Positions 26,605-36,996 of a stretch of 48,596 nt of DNA are shown here, in pieces. Both the position numbers and the translations under genes were made by a program. The notes under the pieces were generated by a model that saw only the letters and a list, made by a program, of their open reading frames with translations, was not told where the DNA came from and did not search any database. Source of the stretch: Cyanobacteriota bacterium (GTDB lineage Bacteria > Cyanobacteriota > Cyanobacteriia > Cyanobacteriales > Microcoleaceae); NCBI GenBank assembly GCA_025362325.1, contig JANYGO010000065.1:1-48596 (forward strand), written 5' to 3'. The stretch's first letter is position 1; each line of letters opens with the position of its first letter.

Positions 26605-26642
26605 TACAAGCTCAGTTGGTGAAACCCACTCTACTTTTATTG

Positions 26643-26672
26643 TAAACAAAAGGCGGGCAATTGCCCGCCCTT
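26643..26672 (-). terminator. Rho-independent terminator of acnB
   Basis: GGCGGGCAATTGCCCGCC (26652-26669) is a perfect 18-base palindrome directly after the acnB stop. On the minus strand it is followed by TTTTGTTT, a good intrinsic terminator. Confidence 0.85.
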
Positions 26673-26675
26673 GAT

Positions 26676-29291
26676 TTACTTGCTCAACACACCATCAGGA
26701 ATACCCAAAATATCCTCAATCCGAGGCATATCTTCCAAAGCAATCACTCGCCCTTCATCCTCAAAACCAGCAATTTGATCGAAATTCAAATAGCGATACA
26801 AATCACCAGCAAAAGGATTGATTTTTTTCGCCACAATCTCGTGGTATTCTTGGGCTGTGGGAATTCGACCCAACAGCGAACAAACTGCCGCCAACTCGGC
26901 AGAACCGAGATAAACTTGCGCATCTTTGCCCATGCGGTTGTTAAAGTTGCGAGTCGAAGTGGAAAACACCGTTGTGGCATCTTTAACCCGCGCTTGATTT
27001 CCCATACAAAGACTGCATCCCGGCATTTCCGTGCGCGCTCCTGCGGCTCCAAAAATGCTGTAATAACCTTCTTCTTTCAGTTGCTGTTCGTCCATCCGAG
27101 TTGGCGGACAAATCCACAGGCGAGTTTTCACTTCCCCTGCACCTTCCAATACCTTCGCAGTGGCGCGGTAGTGACCGATATTTGTCATGCAAGAACCGAC
27201 AAATACTTCGTCAACCCGATCGCCCGCAACCTCACTCAACAGCTTCACATTATCCGGGTCATTCGGTGCAGCCACAATGGGTTCAGTAATCTCGTTGAGA
27301 TCGATTTCGATGATTTCAACGTACTCCGCATCAGCATCGGCTTCTAGCAGCACCGGATTAGCCAGCCATTCCTCCATCTTCGCCACGCGGCGCATCATCG
27401 TCCGCGCATCTTCATAGCCCCGCGCCACCATGTTTTTCAGCAGTGCGACGTTAGAACGAATGTACTCAGAGACCGTCTCAGCGCTCAATTTAATCGTGCA
27501 TCCGGCGCAAGAACGCTCGGCCGAGGCATCGGTCAATTCAAAAGCCTGCTCGACCTTCAAATCGGGCAAACCTTCAATCTCCATAATCCGCCCCGAAAAG
27601 ACGTTTTTCTTATTTTGTTTGGAGACTGTCAGCAAACCTTTTTGAATCGCTACGTAGGGAATTGCATTCACAACATCCCGCAGCGTTACTCCCGGTTGCA
27701 ATTCACCTTTGAACCGCACTAATACCGATTCCGGCATATCCAAAGGCATCACGCCCAGAGCAGCAGCAAATGCCACCAATCCCGAACCCGCCGGGAAGGA
27801 AATTCCCAAAGGAAAACGAGTGTGAGAATCGCCACCAGTTCCCACTGTATCCGGCAATAACATCCGGTTCAGCCAAGAGTGAATAATGCCATCTCCGGGA
27901 CGCAAAGCTATGCCCGCGCGCTGTGCCATGAAATCGGGCAATTCGTGGTGAGTTTTGACATCAACTGGTTTCGGATAAGCGGCGGTGTGGCAAAAACTTT
28001 GAATTACCAAATCGGCACTAAATCCCAGACAAGCAAGTTCTTTTAATTCGTCGCGAGTCATGGGGCCGGTGGTATCTTGGGAACCGACTGTGGTCATTAA
28101 TGGTTCGCAAGATGTGCCGGGACGAACGCCATTTAAACCACAGGCTTTTCCTACCATTTTTTGGGCTAAGGTGAAGCCTTTTCCGGTATCGGCGGGAATA
28201 GTTGGACGGGTGAAAATCGGGCTGATTCCTAGTCCTAAAGCTTCGCGAACTTTGTCGGTTAAGGTGCGTCCGATTAATAGCGGAATGCGACCGCCGGCGC
28301 GCACTTCGTCTAATATTGTGTCGGGTTTGAGGGTGAAGGTGGAGATGATTTCTCCGGCTTCGTTGGTGATTTCGCCTTTGTAGGGATGGATGGTGATTAC
28401 CGTGCCGGTTTCCATTTTGGAGACATCGCATTCGATCGGCAATGCGCCGGAATCTTCAGCGGTATTGAAGAAAATCGGGGCGATCGCACTTCCGAGAATA
28501 TATCCGCCGCTGCGCTTGTTGGGAACAAACGGAATATCGTTACCAATGTGCCACAGCACGGAGTTAATCGCCGATTTCCGCGAGGAACCGGTACCGACAA
28601 CATCGCCGACGTAGGCGACGGGATGGCCTTTTTGCTTCAATTGGGCGATCGTTTCTAAGGCTCCGGGCATCTTGCTTTCCAGCATCGCCAAAGCGTGCAG
28701 AGGAATGTCCGGCCGCGTGGTAGCATGAGGTGCTGGCGACAAGTCGTCAGTATTGGTTTCTCCGGGTACTTTGAAGACGGTAACAGTAATCGCTTCCGGC
28801 AGTTCGGGGCGGCCGGTAAACCACTCGGCATCAGCCCAAGAATCGACTACCTGTTTGGCGTAGGGATTGGTATCCGACAGGGCGAGAATGTCGTGGAAGG
28901 CGTCAAATACTAACAGCGTTTTGCTCAAGGCCCGGGCTGCGGTGGCGGGAATCGCGATTTCGGCAGTGGGATTGAGCAAATCGATTAAAGATTGGACGTT
29001 GTAACCGCCCATCATTGTCCCCAGCAGGTAAACTGCCCATTTGGGAGCAATTAGCGGGCTGTGGATTTCGCCTTTAGCAATACCGGTTAAGAAACCGGCT
29101 TTGACGTAGGCGGCGCTGTCTACGCCGGGGGGCACGCGATCGCGCAATAATTCTACTAAGGTTTCTTCTTCCCCCGGCGGCGGATTTTTAAGCAGTTCGC
29201 ACAGTTCTGAGGTTTGCTCGGCGTCTAGCGGCAGGGGTGGAATTCCCAATGCGGCGCGTTCGGCAGCGTTACGGCGGTAAGATTCAAGCAT
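26676..29291 (-). CDS. acnB: Aconitate hydratase B (2-methylisocitrate dehydratase)
   Basis: This 871-residue [4Fe-4S] enzyme interconverts citrate and isocitrate via cis-aconitate. It has the AcnB order: HEAT-like domain (about 1-155), a swivel domain (about 160-370), then the Fe-S core. The cluster ligands are C701 (GSCMTN) and C759 and C762 (CSLCMGN), matching E. coli C710, C769 and C772. Start: the frame extends to 29333, but ATG 29291 gives the family's usual [16 protein letters not shown] start and has GAGGAG 11 bases upstream. It is monocistronic with its own terminator. In cyanobacteria this enzyme feeds 2-oxoglutarate production for nitrogen assimilation. Confidence 0.97.
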   Translation of the reverse strand: MLESYRRNAAERAALGIPPLPLDAEQTSELCELLKNPPPGEEETLVELLRDRVPPGVDSAAYVKAGFLTGIAKGEIHSPLIAPKWAVYLLGTMMGGYNVQSLIDLLNPTAEIAIPATAARALSKTLLVFDAFHDILALSDTNPYAKQVVDSWADAEWFTGRPELPEAITVTVFKVPGETNTDDLSPAPHATTRPDIPLHALAMLESKMPGALETIAQLKQKGHPVAYVGDVVGTGSSRKSAINSVLWHIGNDIPFVPNKRSGGYILGSAIAPIFFNTAEDSGALPIECDVSKMETGTVITIHPYKGEITNEAGEIISTFTLKPDTILDEVRAGGRIPLLIGRTLTDKVREALGLGISPIFTRPTIPADTGKGFTLAQKMVGKACGLNGVRPGTSCEPLMTTVGSQDTTGPMTRDELKELACLGFSADLVIQSFCHTAAYPKPVDVKTHHELPDFMAQRAGIALRPGDGIIHSWLNRMLLPDTVGTGGDSHTRFPLGISFPAGSGLVAFAAALGVMPLDMPESVLVRFKGELQPGVTLRDVVNAIPYVAIQKGLLTVSKQNKKNVFSGRIMEIEGLPDLKVEQAFELTDASAERSCAGCTIKLSAETVSEYIRSNVALLKNMVARGYEDARTMMRRVAKMEEWLANPVLLEADADAEYVEIIEIDLNEITEPIVAAPNDPDNVKLLSEVAGDRVDEVFVGSCMTNIGHYRATAKVLEGAGEVKTRLWICPPTRMDEQQLKEEGYYSIFGAAGARTEMPGCSLCMGNQARVKDATTVFSTSTRNFNNRMGKDAQVYLGSAELAAVCSLLGRIPTAQEYHEIVAKKINPFAGDLYRYLNFDQIAGFEDEGRVIALEDMPRIEDILGIPDGVLSK

Positions 29292-29453
29292 TTCTCTTTT
29301 CTCCTCGGATAGTGTTCGGTGGTTGGCAAGCAAGTGACATTACTTTTTAGATTAGGGGCTGGTGCTCTCTTCTTGGGCAAAGTGCCCCGCCATACATGAA
29401 AACTTAACGCAACTTGAGAAACTGTAGATATTCATACTAAAGACAGATGTGTT

Positions 29454-29494
29454 CTCCATCTGGAGTGCAGCTCAAACTCCAGCCGAGCTGTTTT
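29454..29494 (+). promoter_or_regulatory. Candidate RNA switch or pseudoknot upstream of the GGDEF/EAL gene
   Basis: Four short stems compete here. CTCCA (29454-29458) can pair with TGGAG (29461-29465); CTGGAGT (29460-29466) can pair with ACTCCAG (29476-29482); and CAGCTC (29468-29473) can pair with GAGCTG (29485-29490), followed by TTTT. The last two interlock as an H-type pseudoknot. All matches are exact. It lies 130 bases upstream of a start codon in a divergent gap. It does not match the c-di-GMP riboswitch consensus that I know. Function is inference. Confidence 0.3.
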
Positions 29495-29622
29495 GGGGCG
29501 TTTAGTTGCATTGTTCTGGTTAAGATTAATGTTGTGGGGGCACTGTCGATCGTCCTCTGCATCTGAAATCCTCACTCACCACAAGTGTAAAAAAGTTATC
29601 CGCTCAATGGATCAATTAAAAA

Positions 29623-32600
29623 ATGGAAAGTTTTATCCCTGAAAACTGTCAAGACGATCAGGGCTGTGCCGCCAAGCCAGACTTGTACGAAGAGTTGCAA
29701 GGAACCAAAGAATTGCTGCTGACGATCGCCAATTCGATGCCGATGCCCCTGATCGTCAGCAGTCTGGCTGACGGCACAATTCTTTATAGCAACGATTTAT
29801 GTCATCAGGCTTTCGAGCTCAAAGCATTCCAATCGATCGACCGCCAAAAAGCCTCCATGCTCTACAACAACCCCGCAGACCGCCAGGAACTGCTGGATGT
29901 TCTCGCCCGCAACGGACACGTCCGCGAGACTGAAGTCCGCCTTAAAAAAGCTGACGGCACGCTGTTTTGGGCAACTGTATCGATGCGGTATTTGACATTG
30001 CGGTCGGAAAAAGCTGTGCTGTCGGTGTTCTGCGACATTACCGAGCGCAAGCGAGTCGCCGCCAAGGAACAGGAATTGCTGGCGTCAATCCACTTGCGGG
30101 CCCGCCAGCAAGCGGCCGTCGCTTACTTGGGGCAGCAGGCCCTGGCCGAAACAGATTTGTCTGCACTGATGGACAAAGCTGCGGTGTTAATTGCTCAAAC
30201 GCTGGACGTTGATTATTGTCAGTTGTTAGAACTGTTGCCATCAGGCCATGCTTTTCTGCTGCGAGCGGGGGTTGGCTGGCAGCCCGGCCTCGTCGGTAGC
30301 GCTACTGTTAGCGCTTCTGCCCGATCGCAAGCAGGTTACACATTGCTAGTGGGCCAAGCGACGATCGTCGAAGATTTGCGGGTGGAAACGCGCTTTAGCG
30401 AGTTGCCGCTGCTGCACAACCACCGGGCTGTCAGCGGCGTCACTGTCATCGTTCCCGGCAATCGGGGACTGGAGAGGAACTGGGGACAAGCAGAACCAGC
30501 GAAAACTTGCGAGTCGCCAGCCTGGGGCGTTTTAGGGGTTCACACCAACCAGAGGCGGGTTTTCAGTCAAGATGACGTTTATTTTGTAGAAGCGATCGCC
30601 AACGTGTTAGCCGCGGCGATCGAGCGCATTCGATCGCAAGAGCGCTTGCAAATGATGGAACGGGCGATCGAAAGTTGCAGCAACGGCATTGCCATCACCG
30701 ACGCGACGCTTGCAGATAATCCGATTATTTATGTCAATCCCAGTTTTGAGCGGATCACCGGTTATCGCAGAGACGAGTTAATTGGGAAAAATGGCCGATT
30801 TTTGCAGGGCACCGACAGGGACACCGCCGCTGCCAAACAATTGCGAATTGCGATTGAAGAAGGCAGAGAATCTCAAGTTATCCTGCGCAACTTTCGGAAA
30901 GACGGCACGCCTTTTTGGCACGAACTGTCGATCGCTCCGGTGTACAACTCGCGGCGACACTTAACCCACTTTATTGGAGTGCAAACAGACATCACCGACC
31001 GCCAGCGCTCGGAAGAAGAATTATTTTTAAATTCTCAAGCTTTAGCAGCTTTTAGTGCTAATCTCAAACACTTGCACCGGATTACAACTTATCATTATCA
31101 AAATTTTGAAGAACTGGTTGACAATTATCTAACAGCAGGCTGTTTGATGTTTGGACTTTCTATTGGCATCATGGCTGAAGTTGAGAATGAAATTTTTATT
31201 GTGCGGGCAGTAAAAACAGATTTAGGATACTTCGTGCGCGGCTTAGAATTGAACCTCAGCGATACTTACGGCGCTCAGGTGATCAAACTTCAGAAAACAG
31301 TTGCGTGTTCTCATATGGGAGCAGAAATTGAGATGCGCGAACATCCAGCTTATCTAAAATGCCAGTCGGAATCTTACATCGGAACGCCGATATTTGTTAA
31401 CAATAAAACTTACGGGACGTTGAGTTTTAGTTCGCGAGAAATCAAGAAAAAAGATTTTGAGTACCAGGAAATAGAAATCATAGAATTGATGGCTCAAAGC
31501 ATCGGTAAATTTCTGGCGGTTCACCAAATGGAAGTCGAACGCCAGCAAGCCGAAACAGAGCGCTGCGATTTGATAGTATCTCTCCAAGAAAGTGAAGAAC
31601 GCTATCGCCGTTTAGTAGAACTATCTCCCGAAGCGATCGCCGTTCACAGTCAAGGGAAAATCGCCTACATCAATGCAGCCGGCGCTAAACTCCTGGGCGC
31701 TAGCTCTCCCGAGGCGCTAATCGGCTTTCCGGTATTGAATTTCGTCCATCCAAACTATCTGGAAATAGCCAGAGAGCGCATGAGGCAAGTCGAGCAAGAA
31801 AATCAGCCTATAGAGCTTGCCGAACAAAAACTGATCCGGCTCGACAGACAAATAATAGACGTTGAAGTTGTCGGCATCCCCGCTACTTATCAAGGCTTGA
31901 CCGCCGCCCAGATTATTATCCGAGATGTCACCGAGCGCAAGCAAGTAGAACAGCAACTGCTGCACGGCGCTTTTCACGATGCGCTGACGGGTTTGCCCAA
32001 CCGCGTTTTGTTCCTCGACAGGCTAGGACAAGCCATCCGCCGATCCAATCAGTCCCCCGATTACAAATTTGGTTTACTTTTCCTAGATTTAGACCGCTTC
32101 AAAGTAGTTAATGATTCTTTAGGACACGTTTTAGGAGACAAACTGCTAGTCGCCCTCGCGAACCGGCTGCAAACCTGCGTGCGGGCTTCTGATACCGTCG
32201 CCCGGCTGGGGGGAGACGAATTCACCATCCTGCTAGACCACATTCCGAGCCTCAGCGATGCCACCCTAGCAGCTAACAAGATACAAAAAGAACTGACTGT
32301 GCCGTTTAATATCGAAGGGCACGAAGTATTTACCACCGCTAGCATTGGCATTGTTTTCAGTCAAGGCGAAGTCGCAGCAGCCAACGCCAGAGGCGAATCG
32401 AATCTGTACGCTCACCCGGAAGAATTTCTGCGCGATGCTGACATTGCTATGTACCGCGCTAAAGCTTTGGGCAAGGCTCGCTACGAGGTGTTTAATTTGG
32501 CGATGCACGACCAAACTATGTCGCTGTTGCAGTTAGAAACTGACCTGCGGTTGGCTATTTTTGGCAAGGAGGAATTAGGTTCGAGTAAGGATGAATGTTC

Positions 32601-33537
32601 GCACTTTATTGTGCACTACCAACCGATTGTTTCGATCGCCAGCGGTGCGATCGAGGGTTTTGAGGCTTTGGTGCGCTGGCAGCACCCGGTTCGGGGTCTA
32701 GTGCCGCCTTCTAGTTTTATTCCTGTAGCTGAGGAAACCGGTTTGATCGTGCCTCTGGGAGCTTGGGTGCTGCGGGAAGCTTGCCGGCAATTGCGCCTGT
32801 GGCAAGAAATGTTGATGGAAGAAGGAAGTTCGGCAACGAGCAATGTACGGGATTTAACGGATTTAACTGATACAGGGAAGCAGGAAGTTCGGCAATGCCC
32901 GATGCCCGATGCCCGATGCCCGATGCCCGATGCCCGATGCCCGATGCCCGATGCCCGATGCCCGATGCCCAATTACCAGTTACCAATTATTGACCCTTCG
33001 CAATTAACAATGAGCGTCAATCTTTCTCCGAAACAGTTAGGTATGCCGAATTTGATCGAACATATCGATGAAATTTTGGCAGAAACAGGCTGCGATCCGA
33101 GCTGTTTAAAATTGGAGATTACTGAAAGTGCGATCGTGGAAAATGTCGCTAAAGCCAATATTGTGCTTGCCCAACTAAAAGCTAGAAATATTCGATTGTC
33201 GATCGACGATTTCGGTACTGGCTATTCGTCTTTGAGTTACTTGCACCGTTTTCCGCTGGATACGCTGAAGATTGATCGATCTTTTGTGAGTCGATTGGGG
33301 GCTGTGGAAAACGGTGACGGCGGGGGTCAGCCTTTGCAGATTGTGCGGGCGATCGTAACTTTGGCTCAGAATTTGGGATTAAATGCGATCGCCGAAGGTG
33401 TGGAGACAGCCGAACAGTTAGCACAGCTTCGGGAACTAGGCTGCGAATTAGCTCAGGGATATTGGTTTTCTAAACCTTTGGACAGTGTAACGATGACTGA
33501 AATACTGATAAATCAGGGCAATATCAAGTCTGGTTAA
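29623..33537 (+). CDS. c-di-GMP synthase/hydrolase with PAS, GAF, GGDEF and EAL domains
   Basis: A 1304-residue soluble sensor. In order: PAS (about 22-145), GAF (about 160-340), a LOV-like PAS (about 345-465), a further GAF (about 490-650), PAS (about 665-775), GGDEF (about 785-965) and EAL (about 990-1295). The cyclase motif GGDEF (863-867) is exact and the RxxD inhibitory site (RASD) lies five residues before it; the EAL motif (1014-1016) and the DDFGTGYSS and AEGVETAEQ blocks are intact. So both making and breaking c-di-GMP are possible, with feedback. In the second PAS the sequence GKNGRFLQG has Gly391 where LOV domains have the flavin-reactive Cys. Residues about 1066-1127 are an insert in the EAL domain made from repeats. 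It is monocistronic. Confidence 0.93.
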   Translation: MESFIPENCQDDQGCAAKPDLYEELQGTKELLLTIANSMPMPLIVSSLADGTILYSNDLCHQAFELKAFQSIDRQKASMLYNNPADRQELLDVLARNGHVRETEVRLKKADGTLFWATVSMRYLTLRSEKAVLSVFCDITERKRVAAKEQELLASIHLRARQQAAVAYLGQQALAETDLSALMDKAAVLIAQTLDVDYCQLLELLPSGHAFLLRAGVGWQPGLVGSATVSASARSQAGYTLLVGQATIVEDLRVETRFSELPLLHNHRAVSGVTVIVPGNRGLERNWGQAEPAKTCESPAWGVLGVHTNQRRVFSQDDVYFVEAIANVLAAAIERIRSQERLQMMERAIESCSNGIAITDATLADNPIIYVNPSFERITGYRRDELIGKNGRFLQGTDRDTAAAKQLRIAIEEGRESQVILRNFRKDGTPFWHELSIAPVYNSRRHLTHFIGVQTDITDRQRSEEELFLNSQALAAFSANLKHLHRITTYHYQNFEELVDNYLTAGCLMFGLSIGIMAEVENEIFIVRAVKTDLGYFVRGLELNLSDTYGAQVIKLQKTVACSHMGAEIEMREHPAYLKCQSESYIGTPIFVNNKTYGTLSFSSREIKKKDFEYQEIEIIELMAQSIGKFLAVHQMEVERQQAETERCDLIVSLQESEERYRRLVELSPEAIAVHSQGKIAYINAAGAKLLGASSPEALIGFPVLNFVHPNYLEIARERMRQVEQENQPIELAEQKLIRLDRQIIDVEVVGIPATYQGLTAAQIIIRDVTERKQVEQQLLHGAFHDALTGLPNRVLFLDRLGQAIRRSNQSPDYKFGLLFLDLDRFKVVNDSLGHVLGDKLLVALANRLQTCVRASDTVARLGGDEFTILLDHIPSLSDATLAANKIQKELTVPFNIEGHEVFTTASIGIVFSQGEVAAANARGESNLYAHPEEFLRDADIAMYRAKALGKARYEVFNLAMHDQTMSLLQLETDLRLAIFGKEELGSSKDECSHFIVHYQPIVSIASGAIEGFEALVRWQHPVRGLVPPSSFIPVAEETGLIVPLGAWVLREACRQLRLWQEMLMEEGSSATSNVRDLTDLTDTGKQEVRQCPMPDARCPMPDARCPMPDARCPMPNYQLPIIDPSQLTMSVNLSPKQLGMPNLIEHIDEILAETGCDPSCLKLEITESAIVENVAKANIVLAQLKARNIRLSIDDFGTGYSSLSYLHRFPLDTLKIDRSFVSRLGAVENGDGGGQPLQIVRAIVTLAQNLGLNAIAEGVETAEQLAQLRELGCELAQGYWFSKPLDSVTMTEILINQGNIKSG
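32821..32880 (+). repeat. 60-bp dispersed repeat inside the EAL domain (copy B)
   Basis: It begins GAAGGAAGTTCGGCA, has a variable centre, then GGATTTAACGGATTTAAC and CAGGGAAG. It is collinear with 14458-14399 in nnr and is read in the same frame, giving EGSSA...DLTDLT...GK in both proteins. Confidence 0.75.
32894..32970 (+). repeat. GATGCCC heptamer minisatellite within the EAL domain
   Basis: Ten perfect GATGCCC copies (32901-32970) follow one AATGCCC. Seven bases times three is 21, so the translation is a seven-residue repeat (ARCPMPD), and each added copy shifts the frame unless copies come in threes. It is followed by AATTACCAGTTACCAATT, another short-repeat motif. Confidence 0.95.
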
Positions 33538-33603
33538 ATAGTGTTCAAGACCGCCTTGAAAATAGCAATATTATTAAAGACTTTCGTTGTACCATCGAGC
33601 TTT

Positions 33604-34524
33604 TTAACGACTTTTAATCCGAGCAATATCGCGAGACGGAGGTGCACCGAATAACCGCCTATATTCGCGACTGAACTGTGACGGGCTTTCATAACCCACA
33701 TCATAGGCAGCACTAGCCGCATTAGAGTTTTCGGCAAGCATCAGGCGACGCGCTTCTAATAGTCTTAATTGCTTTTGATATTGAATTGGACTCATTGATG
33801 TGACTTGCTTGAAATGGTGATGGAAAGATGAAGGAGACATACTAACTTGCTCAGCTAGATCCTCAACCCGCATCGGCTGTGTAAAATCGGCATTGATGAG
33901 TTGTATCACCTCAGCAATGCGCTGCATATTGCTGCCGGATGTAGCAATCTGGCGGACAGCTTCGCCTTGTTCGCCGATTAAGAGACGATAATAGATTTCG
34001 CGGACAATCATCGGTGCCAAGATCGGGATATCCTGCGGCGTATCCAAAAGCCTTGTCAGTCTGATCGCGCAATCAAGCAACGATGTATCGGCTGTGCTAA
34101 CGAACAAGCCTCTAACCGAGTCTTCTTTCTGACGTGCGCTAGGACTGGTTTGGACAATAATATCGCAGAGTTGGCGTGGGTCTAAATTTAGCTTAAATCC
34201 TAAATACGGCTTGTCTGGGGTTGCCTCAACCACAAATCCGCTCAGAGGCAAATCAACTGAGACAACAAGATATTGAGACGCGCCATAACAATAGGTTTCC
34301 TCACCCAGCAAGGCTTTCTTTTTGCCCTGAATGAGGATAGCGAGGATCGGTGTACTGACGCCATGTAGGGCGGTGAAGACAGAAGATACTCGCTGAAATT
34401 CCAGCTTGTCTATATCTGTTTGATGAAAACCGTCCCCCTTACCGTCCGTGTGTCGGGTTAGCAGTGCTGTAAGTTCTTGACACTGATTGCCGATCGCATC
34501 CTGGTTGAGTATTTCAATCGTCAT
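33604..34524 (-). CDS. AraC family transcriptional regulator
   Basis: A 306-residue regulator. The N-terminal domain (about 20-175) is of the AraC_N type found in regulators of redox and aldehyde genes (HGVSTPILAILIQGKKKALLG, then a Leu-rich stretch). The C-terminal part (about 200-300) has the two helix-turn-helix units of the family, with VEDLAEQVSMSPSSFHHHFKQVT as the first and YDVGYESPSQFSREYRRLFG as the second. It is divergent from the SDR-DUF1993-aldo/keto cluster, a position typical of a local regulator, and it most likely controls that cluster from the 153-base shared gap. It is convergent with the EAL gene, 66 bases away. The effector is unknown. Confidence 0.9.
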   Translation of the reverse strand: MTIEILNQDAIGNQCQELTALLTRHTDGKGDGFHQTDIDKLEFQRVSSVFTALHGVSTPILAILIQGKKKALLGEETYCYGASQYLVVSVDLPLSGFVVEATPDKPYLGFKLNLDPRQLCDIIVQTSPSARQKEDSVRGLFVSTADTSLLDCAIRLTRLLDTPQDIPILAPMIVREIYYRLLIGEQGEAVRQIATSGSNMQRIAEVIQLINADFTQPMRVEDLAEQVSMSPSSFHHHFKQVTSMSPIQYQKQLRLLEARRLMLAENSNAASAAYDVGYESPSQFSREYRRLFGAPPSRDIARIKSR

Positions 34525-34677
34525 GCTGGTTTTTGGCTAATTTAATCGCTTTCTGTTGAGCATTATAGAGCGTGTTTTGGAGGATTAGGCAATGAAGTGC
34601 GAGTTCTGTGTATTTAAACCTCTTGTTTTTGCTCATACTATTAGTTAGTCCGAATCAGCGAATAACAATAAATCATC
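34525..34677. promoter_or_regulatory. Shared divergent control region of the AraC regulator and redox cluster
   Basis: All 153 bases separate the two start codons and must hold both promoters and any AraC-type sites. I see no strong -35/-10 pair; TTAGTTAGTCC and CATTATAGAGCG strings are present. The assignment rests on layout. Confidence 0.45.
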
Positions 34678-35439
34678 ATGAAAATAACTGACAATACAAT
34701 CCTAATCACAGGTGGTGGATCGGGAATTGGTCGCGGTCTTGCAGAATCTTTCCATACTCTTGGCAACAAAGTTATTATAGCTGGTCGCCGTCAGCAACCA
34801 CTTGACGAAACTGTTGCTGCTAATCCTGGGATGACCGCCATGACGCTCGATATTGAAGATCCTGCTAACATCCGTTCTTTCGCAGTTGACATGGCAACGC
34901 ACTATCCACAGCTAAACGTTCTGATCAACAATGCAGGTATTATGCGGGTTGAAAAACTCCAGTCTCAACAGGATAGCTTGGCGGATGCGGAATCTACCAT
35001 TATCACTAATTTGCTCGGGCCCATTCGTCTTACTGCTGCGCTTCTGCCACTTCTGCAAAAACAGCCATATTCTGTCATTATGAATGTCTCATCTGGGCTG
35101 GCTTTTGTTCCTTTGGCTCCAACTCCTACTTATTGTGCAACTAAAGCTGCCATTCACTCGTATTCGCAATCACTGCGTTACCAGCTTCGGGAGTCTACGA
35201 CAGAAATTCTGGAACTTGTTCCTCCTTATGTTGCCACAGACCTGTTGAACGGAGCCTCCGATCCTCGTGCGATGCCTTTGGAAGAGTTTATTGCAGAGGT
35301 GATGCAGATCCTGAAGACTCAATCTACAGTTACCGAGGTTTGCGTTGAGCAAGTAAAAAATCTCCGTTTAGCTGCTGAAAGTGGACATTATGATTCCATT
35401 TTTCAAGGTCTTAATAATGCGATGGCAGATAATTATTAG
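34678..35439 (+). CDS. SDR family oxidoreductase, DltE-like
   Basis: A 253-residue NAD(P)-dependent short-chain dehydrogenase. The dinucleotide motif GGGSGIGRG begins near residue 12, the NNAG motif is present (LINNAGIMR), and the active site reads S...YCATKAA (Tyr near 147, Lys 151). The region EILELVPPYVATDLL resembles DltE-type proteins. The substrate is probably a small aldehyde or ketone, by analogy. It is the first gene of a same-strand cluster facing away from the AraC gene; the next gene follows after 70 bases. Confidence 0.9.
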   Translation: MKITDNTILITGGGSGIGRGLAESFHTLGNKVIIAGRRQQPLDETVAANPGMTAMTLDIEDPANIRSFAVDMATHYPQLNVLINNAGIMRVEKLQSQQDSLADAESTIITNLLGPIRLTAALLPLLQKQPYSVIMNVSSGLAFVPLAPTPTYCATKAAIHSYSQSLRYQLRESTTEILELVPPYVATDLLNGASDPRAMPLEEFIAEVMQILKTQSTVTEVCVEQVKNLRLAAESGHYDSIFQGLNNAMADNY

Positions 35440-35509
35440 ACAACATCGACATTGGCAGGTGAAGTTGGCAGAATTTACTAGAAAGTGATGAGTTGTTTAG
35501 GAGTTCTCA

Positions 35510-36247
35510 ATGCCGAATGTAAATGGAAAGATCGTGATTATTACTGGAGCCAGTAGTGGCATTGGTGAAGCCACAGCCCGGATGTTGGCTGATCGAGGTG
35601 CAAAAGTGGTTTTGGGCGCACGTCGCACCGATCGCCTAGAGGCAATTACCACAGACATTCGCGCTGCGGGTGGAACTGCTGAATACCAGGCTCTGGATGT
35701 GACACAACAAGGTCAATTGAAAGAAATTGTGCAATTTACCCAAAATAAGTTTGGTCGCGTGGATGTCCTGATTAACAATGCTGGCGTGATGCCACTTTCT
35801 ACACTCGAACAACTGAAAGTTGAGGAATGGGATCGAATGATTGATGTCAACATCAAAGGCGTTCTCTACGGAATTGCGGCAGCCCTTCCGGTGATGAAGG
35901 CGCAAAAATCAGGGCAGATTATTAATATTTCGTCGATCGGCGGACACGCGGTGTCTCCTACTGCTGCGGTTTACTGTGCGACTAAATTTGCTGTGGGAGC
36001 AATCTCCGAAGGATTGCGCCAAGAAGTCGGCGGTGATATTCGGGTGACGGTGATTTCTCCGGGAGTCACGGAATCGGAATTAGCTGATAGCATCAGTGAT
36101 GAAAATGCCAGAATGGGGATGAAAGAATTCAGAAGAATCTGTATTCCGGCGGATGCGATCGCGCGATCGATTGTTTTTGCGATCGATCAACCTGATGATG
36201 TGGATGTCAGCGAAATTATCGTTCGCCCCACTGCTAGCCCTTATTAA
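35510..36247 (+). CDS. SDR family oxidoreductase
   Basis: A 245-residue SDR of the classical type: TGASSGIGEATA at residue 11, ALDVT, NNAGVMPLS, an active-site SSIGG...YCATKFA, and a C-terminus VSEIIVRPTASPY. An AGGAG sits six bases before the ATG, a clear start. It shares only part of its sequence with the preceding SDR, so the two are not a recent tandem copy. It is, however, close to a truncated SDR tail at 36834-36986, which ends in the same 12 residues. Likely reduces carbonyls or oxidises alcohols with NADPH; the substrate is unknown. Confidence 0.92.
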   Translation: MPNVNGKIVIITGASSGIGEATARMLADRGAKVVLGARRTDRLEAITTDIRAAGGTAEYQALDVTQQGQLKEIVQFTQNKFGRVDVLINNAGVMPLSTLEQLKVEEWDRMIDVNIKGVLYGIAAALPVMKAQKSGQIINISSIGGHAVSPTAAVYCATKFAVGAISEGLRQEVGGDIRVTVISPGVTESELADSISDENARMGMKEFRRICIPADAIARSIVFAIDQPDDVDVSEIIVRPTASPY

Positions 36248-36312
36248 GGGTCGAGCCGACCCCCTGTTGTGAGATAAGATTAGTGATGACGCGATCTTAG
36301 GAAAAAATATCC

Positions 36313-36822
36313 ATGACTATTTCCATGTATCAAGCCTCAGTACCATCGCTGATTCGATCGCTAAATAATCTGGCAGTCATTCTTGAAAAAGGTGCTACTC
36401 ATGCCGAAGCCAAAAAGATCGAAGCAAGTGTGCTGATAGCTAGTCGTCTGTATCCAGATATGCTCCCCTTGAGCAAGCAAGTTCAAATCGCTTCTGACAT
36501 TGCACGCAGGGGTGTTGCAAGATTGGCAGGATTAGATGCGCCGGCGATGGCAGATGATGAAACTACTTTTGCCGAATTAGTCGATCGTATTCACAATACG
36601 ATTGGTTATCTCAATACGCTGACTCCCGCGCAAATCGATGGCTCGGAGGAGAAGGAAATTGTCTTACCAATGGGAAAAGAATCCATGAGTTTTAAGGGGA
36701 TGCCCTATCTGCTTTTTTTCATTCTTCCCAATGTCTATTTTCATGTCACTACTGCCTATGACATTCTCCGCCATAACGGTGTAGAGCTGGGTAAAATGGA
36801 TTTCTTAGGTAAACCCTCTTAG
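36313..36822 (+). CDS. DUF1993 family protein
   Basis: A 169-residue protein with the DUF1993 pattern: MTISMYQASVPSLIRSLNNLA at the start, helical throughout, LPLSKQVQIASDIARRGVARLAG in the middle and a C-terminal FFILPNVYFHVTTAYDILRHNGVELGK. The last motif, with His and Tyr, recalls the DinB-like four-helix bundle that this family is thought to resemble, where histidines could hold a metal. Function is unknown. AGGAA precedes the ATG by about ten bases. It is set in the redox cluster, so a role in the same stress response is plausible but unproven. Confidence 0.85.
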   Translation: MTISMYQASVPSLIRSLNNLAVILEKGATHAEAKKIEASVLIASRLYPDMLPLSKQVQIASDIARRGVARLAGLDAPAMADDETTFAELVDRIHNTIGYLNTLTPAQIDGSEEKEIVLPMGKESMSFKGMPYLLFFILPNVYFHVTTAYDILRHNGVELGKMDFLGKPS

Positions 36823-36833
36823 TTCGATTTAGG

Positions 36834-36986
36834 AGCAGCGATGAAAATGCCCGAATAGGAATAAAAGGATTTAGAAAACTTTGTATTCCTATTGTGGCGA
36901 TCGCAAATACAATTGAATTTGCGATCGCGCAACCCGATATCGATGTCAGCGAAATAATTGTGCGTCCGACTGCTAGCCCTTACTAG
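36834..36986 (+). pseudogene. SDR C-terminal remnant
   Basis: Bases 36834-36986 translate in frame as SSDENARIG, then a KGFRKLCIP block, then FAIAQ, and end in DVSEIIVRPTASPY and a TAG stop. This matches the last 51 residues of the SDR at 35510-36247 (SDENARMG, CIPADAIARSIVFAIDQ, DVSEIIVRPTASPY). No start codon or N-terminal domain precedes it, so it is the tail of a second SDR copy lost by deletion or recombination. It ends 10 bases before the aldo/keto reductase start. Confidence 0.88.
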
Positions 36987-36996
36987 AATAAACCCC

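Noticed and set aside
26661..27347. 228-codon plus-strand frame over acnB
   Set aside because: It is antisense to the well-supported acnB and its composition follows acnB's codons.
29454..29494. Known c-di-GMP riboswitch
   Set aside because: The conserved bases of GEMM class I or II are not visible; reported only as an unnamed candidate structure.
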